64,000 nt of DNA from Hydrogenophaga intermedia (lineage in GTDB: Bacteria; Pseudomonadota; Gammaproteobacteria; Burkholderiales; Burkholderiaceae_C): contig NZ_JAMBNO010000002.1 in the NCBI RefSeq assembly GCF_023715105.1, positions 124,001 through 188,000 of the forward strand, given 5' to 3'. Below, piece by piece: positions 26,274-35,855 of this stretch; the stretch's first letter is position 1, and every line of letters starts with the position of its first letter. Made by a program: the position numbers and the translations under genes. The notes beneath the pieces were generated by a model that made no database searches, had not been told where the DNA came from, and was given only the letters and a program-made list of their open reading frames with translations.

Positions 26274-27215
26274 ATGCCATCCCCTTCAGACCAAGACCCT
26301 TCCACCGCCGCTGACCGCCCCGGCGAAGCCAGCCTGCCCTGCGTCATGGCGTTCAACGCCAACGATCCGAGCGGCGCCGGCGGCCTGAGTGCCGACCTCA
26401 CCGCAATGAGCAGCGCGTCGGCGCACGTGCTGCCGGTGGTCACGGGCACCTACGTGCGCGACACCTCGGCGGTGCAGGATCACATCGCCTTCGATGAAGA
26501 GGCGGTGACCGACCAGGCGCGCTGCGCGCTGGAGGACATGCCGGTGCAGGCGTTCAAGGTCGGCTTCGTCGGCACGCCCGAGAACCTGAGCGCGGTCGCC
26601 CAGATCACCAGCGACTACGCCGAGGTGCCCGTCGTCACCTACATGCCCGACCTCTCATGGTGGGACGAACTCGCCATCGAGAACTACCTTGACGCGTGCA
26701 CCGAGCTCTTGCTGCCGCAGACCACGGTGCTGGTGGGCAACCACAGCACCTTGTCGCGCTGGCTGTTGCCCGAGTGGGAGGGCGACCGCCCGCCGGGCCC
26801 GCGCGAGGTGGCCCGCGCCGCGGCGGTGCATGGCGTTTCGTACACGCTGGTCACGGGCATCAACGCGGCCGACCAGTTCCTTGAAAGCCACCTCGCCTCA
26901 CCCGAAACCGTGCTGGCCACCGCGCGCTACGAGCGCTTCGAGGCCACCTTCAGCGGTGCGGGCGACACGCTGTCGGCCGCGCTGTGCGCCCTGATCGCTG
27001 GCGGCGCCGACCTGCAGACTGCCTGCGCCGAGGCCCTCACCTACCTGGACCAATGCCTGGACGCGGGCTTCCAGCCCGGCATGGGCAATGCCGTGCCCGA
27101 CCGCCTGTTCTGGGCCCACGATGACGACGAGGCCGAGGCCGAACCCGGCGCCGAACCCGCCTCGGACAGCACGCTCGACGCCGACGACTTCCCACTCGAC
27201 ACCACCCGCCACTGA
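26274..27215 (+). CDS. thiD: Hydroxymethylpyrimidine / phosphomethylpyrimidine kinase (ThiD-like)
   Basis: A 313-residue ribokinase-fold protein. [14 protein letters not shown] (about residue 28) is the ThiD substrate loop, and [15 protein letters not shown] (about residue 226) carries the catalytic Asp and anion hole. The family phosphorylates HMP and HMP-P in thiamine synthesis. The usual GG[AI]Q block is changed to GGLSADL, and there is an acidic low-complexity tail of about 30 residues ([17 protein letters not shown]), so activity is likely but not certain. Divergent from rubredoxin; hemL follows after 8 bp, suggesting cotranscription. Confidence 0.75.
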   Translation: MPSPSDQDPSTAADRPGEASLPCVMAFNANDPSGAGGLSADLTAMSSASAHVLPVVTGTYVRDTSAVQDHIAFDEEAVTDQARCALEDMPVQAFKVGFVGTPENLSAVAQITSDYAEVPVVTYMPDLSWWDELAIENYLDACTELLLPQTTVLVGNHSTLSRWLLPEWEGDRPPGPREVARAAAVHGVSYTLVTGINAADQFLESHLASPETVLATARYERFEATFSGAGDTLSAALCALIAGGADLQTACAEALTYLDQCLDAGFQPGMGNAVPDRLFWAHDDDEAEAEPGAEPASDSTLDADDFPLDTTRH

Positions 27216-27223
27216 CACCGACC

Positions 27224-28525
<1,302 letters not shown>

Positions 28526-28548
28526 CGACGCACGGCCCTCAGCAACGC

Positions 28549-28574
28549 AAAAGGCCGCCCACGGGCGGCCTTTT
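28549..28574. terminator. Bidirectional Rho-independent terminator
   Basis: AAAAGGCCGCC and GGCGGCCTTTT form a perfect stem with a CACG loop. It sits between the convergent hemL and purH genes and has A/T runs on both sides, so it can end both transcripts. Confidence 0.9.
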
Positions 28575-28594
28575 GCATGGGTGCCAGGACCGCG

Positions 28595-30178
28595 TCAGTG
28601 TCTGAAGTGCCGTACGCCGGAGAACACCATCACCACCCCGCGCTCGTTGGCAGCGTCGATGACTTCCTGATCGCGCATTGAGCCGCCTGGCTGGATGACA
28701 CAGCTTGCTCCAGCGTCCACCACCACGTCGAGACCGTCGCGGAACGGAAAGAAGGCGTCGCTGGCCACCGCCGTGCCTTGCAGCGAGAGCTTCGCGTGGC
28801 CAGCCTTGATGCTGGCGATGCGCGCCGAGTCGAGCCGGCTCATCTGGCCCGCGCCCACGCCCATGGTCATGCCGTCCTTGCAGAAGACGATGGCGTTGGA
28901 CTTGACGAACTTGGCCACCTTCCACGCGAACATCAGATCGTCGATCTGCTGCGGCGTGGGCTGCAGCGTGGTGACGACCTTGAGATCTTCGCGCTGCAAC
29001 ACGTGGTTGTCGGCGCTCTGGATCAGCAGGCCCGAGCCCACGCGCTTCACATCCGACAGGTTCAAGCCCTGGTCCCACGCCGTGGGTCCACCGGGCGGCA
29101 GCTCGATCTGCAGCACGCGCACATTGGCCTTGGCCTTGAACACGGCCAGCGCCTCGGGCGAGTAGCCCGGCGCCATCAGCACCTCGACGAACTGCTTGCT
29201 GATCGCCTCGGCCGCCGCGCCGTCGAGCGGACGGTTGAGCGCGATGATGCCGCCGAAGGCGCTGGTGGGATCGGTCTGAAAGGCCTTCTGGTAGGCCTGC
29301 AGCGGGCCGCTACCCACGGCCACACCACAGGGGTTGGCGTGCTTGACGATCACGCAGGCCGGCTGCTCGAAACTCTTGACGCATTCCCAGGCGGCATCGG
29401 CGTCGGCGATGTTGTTGTAGGAGAGCTCCTTGCCCTGCAGTTGCTTCGCCGTGACCAGCGAGCCCGGCGCGGGGTACAGGTCGCGGTAGAACGCCGCGGT
29501 CTGGTGGGGGTTCTCGCCGTAGCGCAGGTCCTGCAGCTTGACGAAGCGGCCGTTGGCCTGCGCCGGGTAGGCACTGCGGCGCGGCACCTCGGCGGTTTCG
29601 TCGAACTCGATTGCGGAGAGGTAGTCGCTGATGGCCGCATCGTAGTTGCTGATGCGGTTGAAGGCGGCCACCGACAAGGCAAACCGCGTCTTGAGCGTCA
29701 GGCCACCAGCCTTGAGCTCCTCCACCACGCCCGCGTATTGCGAGGCATCGGTCAGCACCGCCACGTCGCGCCAGTTCTTGGCGGCGCTGCGCACCATGGC
29801 CGGGCCCCCGATGTCGATGTTCTCGATCGCGTCGGCCAGCGTGCAACCCGGCTTGGCCACCGTCGCCTCGAACGGGTAGAGGTTGACCACCAGGATGTCG
29901 ATGGTGGCAATGCCATGTTCCTTCAACGCAGCCATGTGCGCGGGCAGATCACGGCGCGCCAGCAGGCCACCGTGCACTTTGGGGTGCAGCGTCTTCACGC
30001 GACCGTCGAGCATTTCCGGAAAGCCGGTGACCTCGGCCACCTCGGTCACGGGCAGGCCTTCTTCGGCGAGCAGCTTTGCGGTGCCGCCGGTGGAGAGCAG
30101 TTGCACACCGAGCGCGTGCAGCGAGCGGGCGAGGTCGACGATACCGGTCTTGTCGGAAACGGAGATGAGGGCGCGCAT
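28595..30178 (-). CDS. purH: Bifunctional AICAR formyltransferase / IMP cyclohydrolase
   Basis: A 527-residue enzyme catalysing the last two steps of IMP synthesis. The N-terminal MGS-like cyclohydrolase domain starts [18 protein letters not shown] and includes [16 protein letters not shown] and [15 protein letters not shown]. The AICARFT domain includes the catalytic Lys-His pair in [13 protein letters not shown] (about residue 267) and ALNRPLDG. Length and order are standard. It lies 27 bp after fis on the same strand, giving the gene order dusB-fis-purH that is common in betaproteobacteria. Confidence 0.97.
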   Translation of the reverse strand: MRALISVSDKTGIVDLARSLHALGVQLLSTGGTAKLLAEEGLPVTEVAEVTGFPEMLDGRVKTLHPKVHGGLLARRDLPAHMAALKEHGIATIDILVVNLYPFEATVAKPGCTLADAIENIDIGGPAMVRSAAKNWRDVAVLTDASQYAGVVEELKAGGLTLKTRFALSVAAFNRISNYDAAISDYLSAIEFDETAEVPRRSAYPAQANGRFVKLQDLRYGENPHQTAAFYRDLYPAPGSLVTAKQLQGKELSYNNIADADAAWECVKSFEQPACVIVKHANPCGVAVGSGPLQAYQKAFQTDPTSAFGGIIALNRPLDGAAAEAISKQFVEVLMAPGYSPEALAVFKAKANVRVLQIELPPGGPTAWDQGLNLSDVKRVGSGLLIQSADNHVLQREDLKVVTTLQPTPQQIDDLMFAWKVAKFVKSNAIVFCKDGMTMGVGAGQMSRLDSARIASIKAGHAKLSLQGTAVASDAFFPFRDGLDVVVDAGASCVIQPGGSMRDQEVIDAANERGVVMVFSGVRHFRH

Positions 30179-30205
30179 GGATGGGGAGGAAAAAGGAGGA
30201 AGGGA

Positions 30206-30463
30206 TCAGTCGATCAAGCCGTGCTCGAGCAGCTTCTTGCGCAGCGTGTTGCGGTTCAGGCCGAGCCATTGGGCGGCACGCGACTGGTTGTGCTGGGCCT
30301 GCTCCATCACCACCTCGAGCAGCGGGCGCTCCACGGCACGCACGAGCATGTCGTGCAGGTTGGCCGGCTCGGTGCCATCAAGGTCACGGAAATAGGCTTG
30401 CAGGCTGTTGCGGACGCATTCGTCCAGCGGGTTGCCGGGCGGGTTGTTCTTCTTGGTGCTCAT
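30206..30463 (-). CDS. fis: Fis family DNA-binding protein
   Basis: An 85-residue nucleoid protein. The C-terminal helix-turn-helix QSRAAQWLGLNRNTLRKKL (about residues 60-78) is nearly diagnostic for Fis. Fis bends DNA and controls rRNA, replication and recombination sites. An in-frame start ten codons upstream (base 30493) is possible; MSTKKNNPPG is preferred because it gives the usual length of betaproteobacterial Fis. It follows dusB, as in enterobacteria, and is expected to be cotranscribed with it. Confidence 0.92.
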   Translation of the reverse strand: MSTKKNNPPGNPLDECVRNSLQAYFRDLDGTEPANLHDMLVRAVERPLLEVVMEQAQHNQSRAAQWLGLNRNTLRKKLLEHGLID

Positions 30464-30498
30464 ACGGCGGCTCTGTCGGCGGAGTTCGGGCAACGAAG

Positions 30499-31521
30499 TC
30501 AGGCAGCGAGTTTCCAGGCGGGGGACTCGCGGGTGTCGATCCAGGCGTCGAAGGCATCGGCCACCACACGGCGTTGCGCATCGATGGTGGCACTGGCGTT
30601 GACGCGCGCGCGAAAGTGCGCGACCTCCTCGCGCGACAGCGGCAGCGATTGCGCGTACCAGCCCAGGTGCTTGCGTGCGCTGCGCACGCCGGTGTCTTCG
30701 CCATACAGGCTGTAGTGATCGTCCAGGTGTTCGAGGAGCCAGCCGCGCACCTCGGCAAGGTCGGGGGCAGCGAGATGCTCACCGGTGGCCAGGTAGTGGG
30801 CGATCTCGCGAAAGATCCAGGGCCGGCCCTGCGCTGCGCGGCCGATCATGATGGCGTCGGCCCCGGTGCGCTGCAGCACCTCGCGCGCCCGCTCGGGTGA
30901 ATTGATATCACCGTTGGCGACCACGGGAATCTTTACCAGGCGCTTGATGTGCGCAACGGTGTCGTGCTCCGCCTGCCCTTTGTAGCCCTGCTCGCGTGTG
31001 CGGCCGTGCACGGTGAGCATCTGCACACCCGCGGCCTCGGCGGCCAGTGCGAGCACCGGCGCATTGCGGGCCGAATCGCACCAGCCGGTGCGCATCTTCA
31101 AGGTCACCGGCACGCCGTGCGGGGCACAAGCCTGCACCACGGCCTCGACGATGGCAATCGCCAGGGTCTCATCCTGCATGAGTGCGCTGCCGGCCCAATT
31201 GTTGCAGACCTTCTTGGCCGGGCAGCCCATGTTGATGTCGATGATCTGCGCGCCACGATCGATGTTGTAGCGCGCAGCGTCGGCCATCATGGCCGCGTCG
31301 GTGCCGGCAATCTGCACCGCGATCGGCGCCGCTTCGCCCTCGTGGTTGGCCCGGCGCGAGGTCTTCAGGCTGTCCCAGAGGTCACGCCGGCTGGTCACCA
31401 TCTCGCTCACCGCGTAGCCGGCACCGAGGCGCTTGCACAGTTTGCGGAACGGCCGATCCGTCACACCCGCCATCGGCGCGACGAACAGGGCATTGGGCAG
31501 GCGGTGGGGCCCGATCTGCAT
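30499..31521 (-). CDS. dusB: tRNA-dihydrouridine synthase B
   Basis: A 340-residue FMN enzyme reducing uridine in the tRNA D-loop. APMAGVTDRPFRKL (about residue 14), the catalytic Cys block NMGCPAKKVCNNWAGSAL (about 100-117), VTLKMRTGW, HGRTREQGYKG (about residue 175) and the FMN phosphate site MIGRAAQGRPW are all present. The start at MQIGPHRLPN is used; the longer frame upstream runs through a C-rich stretch without ribosome site or homology. Upstream of fis, the standard pairing. Confidence 0.95.
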   Translation of the reverse strand: MQIGPHRLPNALFVAPMAGVTDRPFRKLCKRLGAGYAVSEMVTSRRDLWDSLKTSRRANHEGEAAPIAVQIAGTDAAMMADAARYNIDRGAQIIDINMGCPAKKVCNNWAGSALMQDETLAIAIVEAVVQACAPHGVPVTLKMRTGWCDSARNAPVLALAAEAAGVQMLTVHGRTREQGYKGQAEHDTVAHIKRLVKIPVVANGDINSPERAREVLQRTGADAIMIGRAAQGRPWIFREIAHYLATGEHLAAPDLAEVRGWLLEHLDDHYSLYGEDTGVRSARKHLGWYAQSLPLSREEVAHFRARVNASATIDAQRRVVADAFDAWIDTRESPAWKLAA

Positions 31522-31691
31522 GGTAGGGGGGGGTGGGTAGGCGCGAGGGGGGAGCGGCGGATTGTAGCTGCCTGCTTTTTCAGCAACCTGGGCACGACGC
31601 GGCTGCAACGCGGGTGCAAAGTGTGGCCATAAACCCTGGCGACAGGCGCTGTACAGGGCTCGGCCACAATCAGCGCCCTGCCTGTCGCCCC

Positions 31692-32174
31692 ATGCCCGCC
31701 TGGTTTTCCACCCTTGCCCAATGGCTCGCCCTGCCCGAGGTCGGCCTGACCACCGTCTTCGTGGTGGCCTTCGTCTCGGCCACCTTGCTGCCCATGGGCT
31801 CGGAGCCGGCGGTGTTCGGTCTCGTGAAGCTCAATCCCGAGCTGTTCTGGCCGGCCATCCTGGTGGCCACCGCCGGCAACACGCTGGGGGGCGGGGTGAG
31901 CTGGCTCATGGGCCTGGGCACGCACCGGCTGGTGGACCGCGCACGCGGCAGCAGCACCGAGCTGCGCGCCCTGCAGTGGCTCGAGCGCTTCGGCCCCAAG
32001 GCCTGTCTGCTGAGCTGGCTGCCCGTAGTGGGCGACCCGCTGTGTGCGGTGGCGGGCTGGCTTCGTTTTCCCTTCTGGCCCTGCATGATCTACATGGCCA
32101 TCGGCAAGTTCGTGCGCTACCTCACCATGACGGCCGCACTGCTGTGGGTCTTCCCGGGCATGTTCACCCCATGA
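31692..32174 (+). CDS. YqaA family (SNARE-associated, DedA-like) membrane protein
   Basis: A 160-residue inner-membrane protein with about four hydrophobic segments. FVVAFVSATLLPMGSEPAV (about 22-40), the glycine-rich AGNTLGGGVSWLMG (about 62-75) and the re-entrant block WLPVVGDPLCAVAGWLRFPF (about 112-131) match the YqaA branch of the DedA/VTT superfamily, which includes flippase-like proteins. The E. coli homologue is uncharacterised. The start at MPAWFSTLAQ gives a complete protein; upstream sequence is the dusB leader. The MFS gene follows after 31 bp. Confidence 0.8.
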   Translation: MPAWFSTLAQWLALPEVGLTTVFVVAFVSATLLPMGSEPAVFGLVKLNPELFWPAILVATAGNTLGGGVSWLMGLGTHRLVDRARGSSTELRALQWLERFGPKACLLSWLPVVGDPLCAVAGWLRFPFWPCMIYMAIGKFVRYLTMTAALLWVFPGMFTP

Positions 32175-32205
32175 GCGCAGCCGCGCACATCACGAAGGCT
32201 CTACC

Positions 32206-33366
32206 TTGACCTCACCTGCCCTGCCGCGCGCCTTGTGGGCGCTCATGGTCGGCAACTTCGTCATCGGCACGGGTGTGATGGTGGTGCCCGGCACACTCAA
32301 CGACATCTCGACATCGCTGGGCGTGTCGATTCCGCAGGCGGGTCAGTTGATCACCGCGGCTGCCATCCTGATGGGCGTGGGCGCGCCGCTGTTCGCCACG
32401 CTGGTGGCTGGCTGGGATCGCCGCCGCCTGCTCGCCTGGTCTCTGGTGTGGTATGGCCTGCTGCACGTGGCCTGTGCTCTCGCGCCCAACTACGCTGCAC
32501 TCATGCCCTTGCGCGTGCTGGCGGTCATCGCGCCCGCCGTGTTCACGCCCCAGGCCGCGGCCAGCGTGGGCCTGCTGGTGCCCGACCACCAACGCGGACG
32601 TGCCATCACCTTCGTGTTCCTGGGTTGGTCCGTGGCGTCCGTGATGGGCATGCCGCTGTCGGCCTGGATCGGCGGCGAACTCGGCTGGCGCTGGGCGTTC
32701 GGACTGGTGGCACTGCTCTCGATGGCCAGCGGCCTGTGGGTCTGGCGCGCGATGCCCGACGGCATCCGCCCGGCGGCGCTGTCGCGCCAATCGTGGGGCA
32801 TCACCCTCGGCTCTGCGCCCCTCATGCTGACCGTGGGGGTGACGCTGCTCTTCGCGTTCGGCCAGTTCACGCTGTTCTCGTACTTTGCGCCCTACTTTGC
32901 TCAGACGCTCGGCCTGGGCGGCGCCGGACTCTCACTGCTGTTCCTGTGGTTCGGCGCCTTCGGGCTGCTGGGCAACGTGCTGGTCACGCGCTGGATCGAC
33001 CGCACGGGCGCCGCGCGCGCCGTGCTGCTCACGCTGGGCCTGATCTCGCTGAGCTTGCTGCTGTGGCCGCTGGGTCGCGGCAGTTGGTGGCTGCAGGCAC
33101 TGGTGGTGGTGCCCTGGGCGCTGGGCTGCTTCTCGGCCAACTCGGCCCAGCAGGCGCGGCTGGTGCACCAGTCACCCGTGCTCGCGCCGGCCACGGTGGC
33201 GCTCAATACCTCAGCCATGTATGGCGGCCAGGCCCTGGGTGCCGCGCTGGGCGGGCTGCTGATCGCGCAGGGGCAGATGCTGAACCTGCACTGGGTGGGC
33301 CTGGCGGTGATGGCCATGGCCATGGCCTTGAGCGCCATCGTGGGGCGAGCCAACCGGTTGCATTGA
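32206..33366 (+). CDS. MFS transporter
   Basis: A 386-residue integral membrane protein with about twelve hydrophobic helices. The helix 2-3 loop GWDRRRLLAWSLVWYGLLH and GRAITFVFLGWSVASVMGMPL belong to the drug:H+ antiporter-1 (AraJ/Ydhp-like) subgroup of the major facilitator superfamily, mostly exporters of sugars or drugs. The start is taken as TTG at 32206 (TTG ACC TCA) because the first helix needs the residues just after it; the first ATG lies inside helix 1. Substrate cannot be inferred. Confidence 0.8.
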   Translation: MTSPALPRALWALMVGNFVIGTGVMVVPGTLNDISTSLGVSIPQAGQLITAAAILMGVGAPLFATLVAGWDRRRLLAWSLVWYGLLHVACALAPNYAALMPLRVLAVIAPAVFTPQAAASVGLLVPDHQRGRAITFVFLGWSVASVMGMPLSAWIGGELGWRWAFGLVALLSMASGLWVWRAMPDGIRPAALSRQSWGITLGSAPLMLTVGVTLLFAFGQFTLFSYFAPYFAQTLGLGGAGLSLLFLWFGAFGLLGNVLVTRWIDRTGAARAVLLTLGLISLSLLLWPLGRGSWWLQALVVVPWALGCFSANSAQQARLVHQSPVLAPATVALNTSAMYGGQALGAALGGLLIAQGQMLNLHWVGLAVMAMAMALSAIVGRANRLH

Positions 33367-33427
33367 CGGCGATGGAACCGCCAACTGACGGCGGTTACCC
33401 ACCATGGGCCAACTTCCCACAGGTCCC

Positions 33428-33901
33428 ATGAACGCCCTCACCTCCCCCGACACCGCCGCCCAGTGCCTGGTGGCCGCTGCCGAGTACTGCGAAGCCCTGG
33501 AAGCCGTCGTCGAAATGGCGCCCGGGGTGTGGTTCGTGCACTTCGAAACCGGCGGGGAATGCCTGGTCGAATGGGCGGACGAGCCCAGGCGGCTGGTCGT
33601 GACGGCCGGTGTCGGTGAGCCGACCGCCCAGGCCAGGGCAAGCATCCACGCCAGTTGCCTGACGTTCAACGCTCTTTGGAGCTCGCTGGGGGCCATGCGG
33701 CTCGCCAAGGACGACGACGGGGATCAACTGCTGCTGGTCAACGACCTGGTCTGCGAGGGCGAGAACCTGCCTGTGCAACTGGCCAACAACCTGTTGCGTC
33801 ACGAGGGTCTGCGCCTGTTCTGGAGCATGGTGATCGACAGCGCCACCGATGGTCAAAGCGTTTCGCAATCCATGGATCTCCTTTCGGCGCAACGCGCCTG
33901 A
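33428..33901 (+). CDS. CesT/Tir-type (type III secretion) chaperone-like protein
   Basis: A 157-residue acidic, soluble protein. The pattern of alternating strands (VWFVHFETGGECLVEWADEP, RRLVVTAGVGEP, DDGDQLLLVNDL) followed by a helix (VQLANNLLRHEGLRLFWSMVI) resembles the CesT/SycE chaperone fold that dimerises around secreted effectors. No type III secretion gene is in the window, so this would be an orphan or a domesticated copy. It could instead be an unrelated small alpha/beta protein. The start at MNALTSPD agrees with the fold; the longer frame upstream adds only eight residues. Confidence 0.45.
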   Translation: MNALTSPDTAAQCLVAAAEYCEALEAVVEMAPGVWFVHFETGGECLVEWADEPRRLVVTAGVGEPTAQARASIHASCLTFNALWSSLGAMRLAKDDDGDQLLLVNDLVCEGENLPVQLANNLLRHEGLRLFWSMVIDSATDGQSVSQSMDLLSAQRA

Positions 33902-33953
33902 ATCGGCGTATGCCCTGGCTGCGCCCTCTGCAAGTCCACGCCGACATCTGCCC

Positions 33954-34277
33954 ATGAGTTCCACCTCCGAGCCCACTGCCACCGCCACTGACGCCAGCGA
34001 CCCTGCCGCCCCTGGTGCGCCGACAGCGTTGCCCGGCGGGCGCACGCTGTTCGCCCGCCCTGGCGCAGACAAGCCCGCTGCACCCGACGCCCGGGCACAG
34101 GCGCGCCGCCATCACCTGCAGGCCCACGCGGAGCGCGCACAGGCACGGCGCGAGGCCCTGCTGGCCCTGCTGCGCAGCAGCGCGCTGGGTGAGTTGGTGC
34201 GTGTCGATCCCCAACTCCAGCGCGATGTCTCCAAGCTGATGGCCTTCGTGCTGGACGACCTGGCGCCCCCGCTGTGA
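33954..34277 (+). CDS. Hypothetical protein, small and helical
   Basis: A 107-residue protein I do not recognise. The first 50 residues are Ala/Thr/Pro-rich and low in complexity (TATATDASDPAAPGAPTA). The rest is a charged, Arg-rich helix (RAQARRHHLQAHAERAQARREALLALLR) followed by a short C-terminal domain (VDPQLQRDVSKLMAFVLDDL). There is no signal peptide or membrane segment. It follows the CesT-like gene after 52 bp on the same strand and could be its partner, but nothing in the sequence proves that. Confidence 0.5.
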   Translation: MSSTSEPTATATDASDPAAPGAPTALPGGRTLFARPGADKPAAPDARAQARRHHLQAHAERAQARREALLALLRSSALGELVRVDPQLQRDVSKLMAFVLDDLAPPL

Positions 34278-34583
34278 AAGGCCCGGCCTTGTGCCTGGCG
34301 CGAACCTTAAGCGCGCCGGACCGTTGAAGGGATTTCACAGCAGCACCTCGCAAGGGCTCCGCTCGGCGACCATGCGGCACATGCCGACCTGACGAACCAC
34401 GTGCTCACCCTGGTTCCCGCCAACGGCGAGGCATCCACTTCCACGTTGCGCCAGGCGGTGATTGCCCTCAACGCCCACATGCTGGGGCGAGGCAACGCCG
34501 GCGTGGATCAATAGACTGCTGGCGCCGCCAGCAAACGCCAGGCCTGACCCAGCCCAGAGCGGCTGAGCAGCACTTGCGTGCGC
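34278..34583. other. Intergenic region with no identifiable gene
   Basis: The 306 bp lie between the small helical protein gene and the end of ychF. A plus-strand open frame of 66 codons (34311-34511) has no ATG; its only plausible start is a GTG at 34401 without a ribosome site. Its sense sequence (HVLTLVPANGEASTSTLRQA) matches nothing I know. A short hairpin AAGGCCCGGCCTT at about 34277-34290 lacks a T-run. I see no promoter or RNA gene. Confidence 0.4.
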
Positions 34584-35675
34584 TCAGCCGCTGAACAGGA
34601 AGTTCATCACGTCGCCGTCCTGCACGACGTAGTCCTTGCCCTCGGCGCGCATCTTGCCAGCCTCCTTCGCGCCCTGCTCACCCTGGTGGGCGATGTAATC
34701 GGCAAACGCGATGGTCTGGGCGCGGATGTAGCCCTTCTCGAAATCGGTGTGAATCACGCCCGCGGCCTGCGGGCCGGTGTCGCCCTTGTGGATGGTCCAG
34801 GCGCGCACTTCCTTCTCGCCGGCGGTGAAGTAGGTCTGCAGCCCCAGCAGGCTGTAGGCAGCGCGGATCAGGCGGTTCAGGCCGGGCTCTTCCTGGCCCA
34901 GCTCCTTCAGGAATTCGAGCCGGTCGGCGTCGTCCATCTCGGACAACTCGGCTTCGATCTTGGCGCAAATGGCCACCACCGGCGCGTGCTGCGCGTCGGC
35001 ATAGGCCTTGAGTCGATCGAGCAAGGGGTTGTTCTCGAAACCGTCCTCGGCCACGTTGGCCACGAACATCGCGGGCTTGGCGGTGATGAGGAACAGCGGC
35101 TTGAGCAGCGCGCGCTCTTCCTTCGACAGATCGAGCGTGCGCACCGGCTTGCCCTCGTTGAGCGCAGCCAGGCATTTCTCAAGCAGCACGAGCAGCTTCT
35201 GCGCTTCCTTGTCGCCCGCGCGCGCCGTTTTCTGCGCGCGCTGGATGGTCTTTTCCACCGTGGACATGTCGGCCAGACACAGCTCGGTCTGGATCACCTC
35301 GATGTCGGCGATCGGGTCCACACGACCCGCCACGTGGATGACGTTCGGGTCCTCGAAGCAGCGCACCACGTTCACGGTGGCATCGGTTTCGCGGATGTGC
35401 GCGAGGAATTGGTTGCCCAGGCCTTCACCCTTGCTGGCACCGGCCACCAGGCCCGCGATGTCCACGAACTCCACGATCGCCGGCACCACACGCTGCGGCT
35501 TGACGATCTCGGCCAGTTGCGCCAGCCGCGGATCGGGCACCTCCACCACGCCGGTGTTGGGCTCGATGGTGCAGAAGGGGTAGTTCTCGGCCGCGATGCC
35601 GGCCTTGGTGAGGGCGTTGAAGAGCGTGGACTTGCCCACGTTGGGCAGGCCCACGATGCCGCATTTCAAGCTCAT
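34584..35675 (-). CDS. ychF: Redox-regulated ribosome-binding ATPase YchF
   Basis: A 363-residue Obg-family P-loop protein. The G1 loop is GLPNVGKST (residues 9-17), G3 is [14 protein letters not shown] (about 68-81), and the G4-like motif NVAEDG (about 205) replaces NKxD, which gives ATP preference. A helical insertion is followed by a C-terminal TGS domain ([15 protein letters not shown] to [11 protein letters not shown]). The gene is intact, but its first ~33 codons are the inner copy of a 101-bp repeat and its leader has been replaced by an inserted element. An AAGGAC ribosome site 6 bases before the ATG belongs to the new leader. Confidence 0.97.
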   Translation of the reverse strand: MSLKCGIVGLPNVGKSTLFNALTKAGIAAENYPFCTIEPNTGVVEVPDPRLAQLAEIVKPQRVVPAIVEFVDIAGLVAGASKGEGLGNQFLAHIRETDATVNVVRCFEDPNVIHVAGRVDPIADIEVIQTELCLADMSTVEKTIQRAQKTARAGDKEAQKLLVLLEKCLAALNEGKPVRTLDLSKEERALLKPLFLITAKPAMFVANVAEDGFENNPLLDRLKAYADAQHAPVVAICAKIEAELSEMDDADRLEFLKELGQEEPGLNRLIRAAYSLLGLQTYFTAGEKEVRAWTIHKGDTGPQAAGVIHTDFEKGYIRAQTIAFADYIAHQGEQGAKEAGKMRAEGKDYVVQDGDVMNFLFSG

Positions 35676-35677
35676 GA
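35577..35677. repeat. Left direct repeat (att-like), inside functional ychF
   Basis: A 101-bp segment covering ychF codons 1 to about 33 plus two bases after the start on the plus-strand reading. It is identical to 40983-41082 except for one extra G in GGGCAGGCCC. This copy is in frame and continues into full-length ychF. It marks the left boundary of the island; the crossover point lies somewhere inside it. Confidence 0.9.
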
Positions 35678-35693
35678 AAAGTCCTTGTAAATC

Positions 35694-35749
35694 AACCCCA
35701 TCTGCACCATCGAGCCCAACACCGGCGTGGTCGAGGTGCCCGATTCGCG
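35694..35749 (+). repeat. Inverted fragment of ychF (codons after the att repeat)
   Basis: On the plus strand this reads [16 protein letters not shown], the ychF segment that follows AENYPF. It is an inverted copy of 35527-35582 with 52 of 56 positions matching by my alignment. It starts almost exactly where the right-hand ychF remnant stops (ACCCC), which suggests it is the other half of a split ychF att site. The two inverted arms flank the start codon of the functional ychF. Confidence 0.8.
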
Positions 35750-35784
35750 CGGTGCGCCCGAGCCGGGCGCTGGTCTGGAAGTGG

Positions 35785-35855
35785 GTGGGGGAGCAGCGGC
35801 TTGCCGAGGCGTTTGTCCTCGTTTTGCCTGGGAGAAACTGGTGCCGATTGTACTA
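35785..35855 (-). promoter_or_regulatory. Second copy of a ychF-type leader and promoter on the island
   Basis: This stretch is clearly related (about three quarters identical by eye) to the native ychF leader at 41085-41157. Both contain the short hairpin CGAGG-N7-CCTCG and, read on the minus strand, a TACAAT -10-like box (TTAGTACAATC here). It probably drives ychF after integration. The integrase ribosome site and GTG start lie inside it on the other strand. Confidence 0.55.

Noticed and set aside
34311..34511. 66-codon open frame between the small helical protein gene and ychF
   Set aside because: No ATG, no ribosome site, no recognisable sequence; too short to separate from chance.
35727..35840. 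Longer integrase start reading through the inverted ychF fragment
   Set aside because: The first 38 codons would be ychF remnant and leader sequence; the GTG at 35841 has a good ribosome site and precedes the integrase fold.
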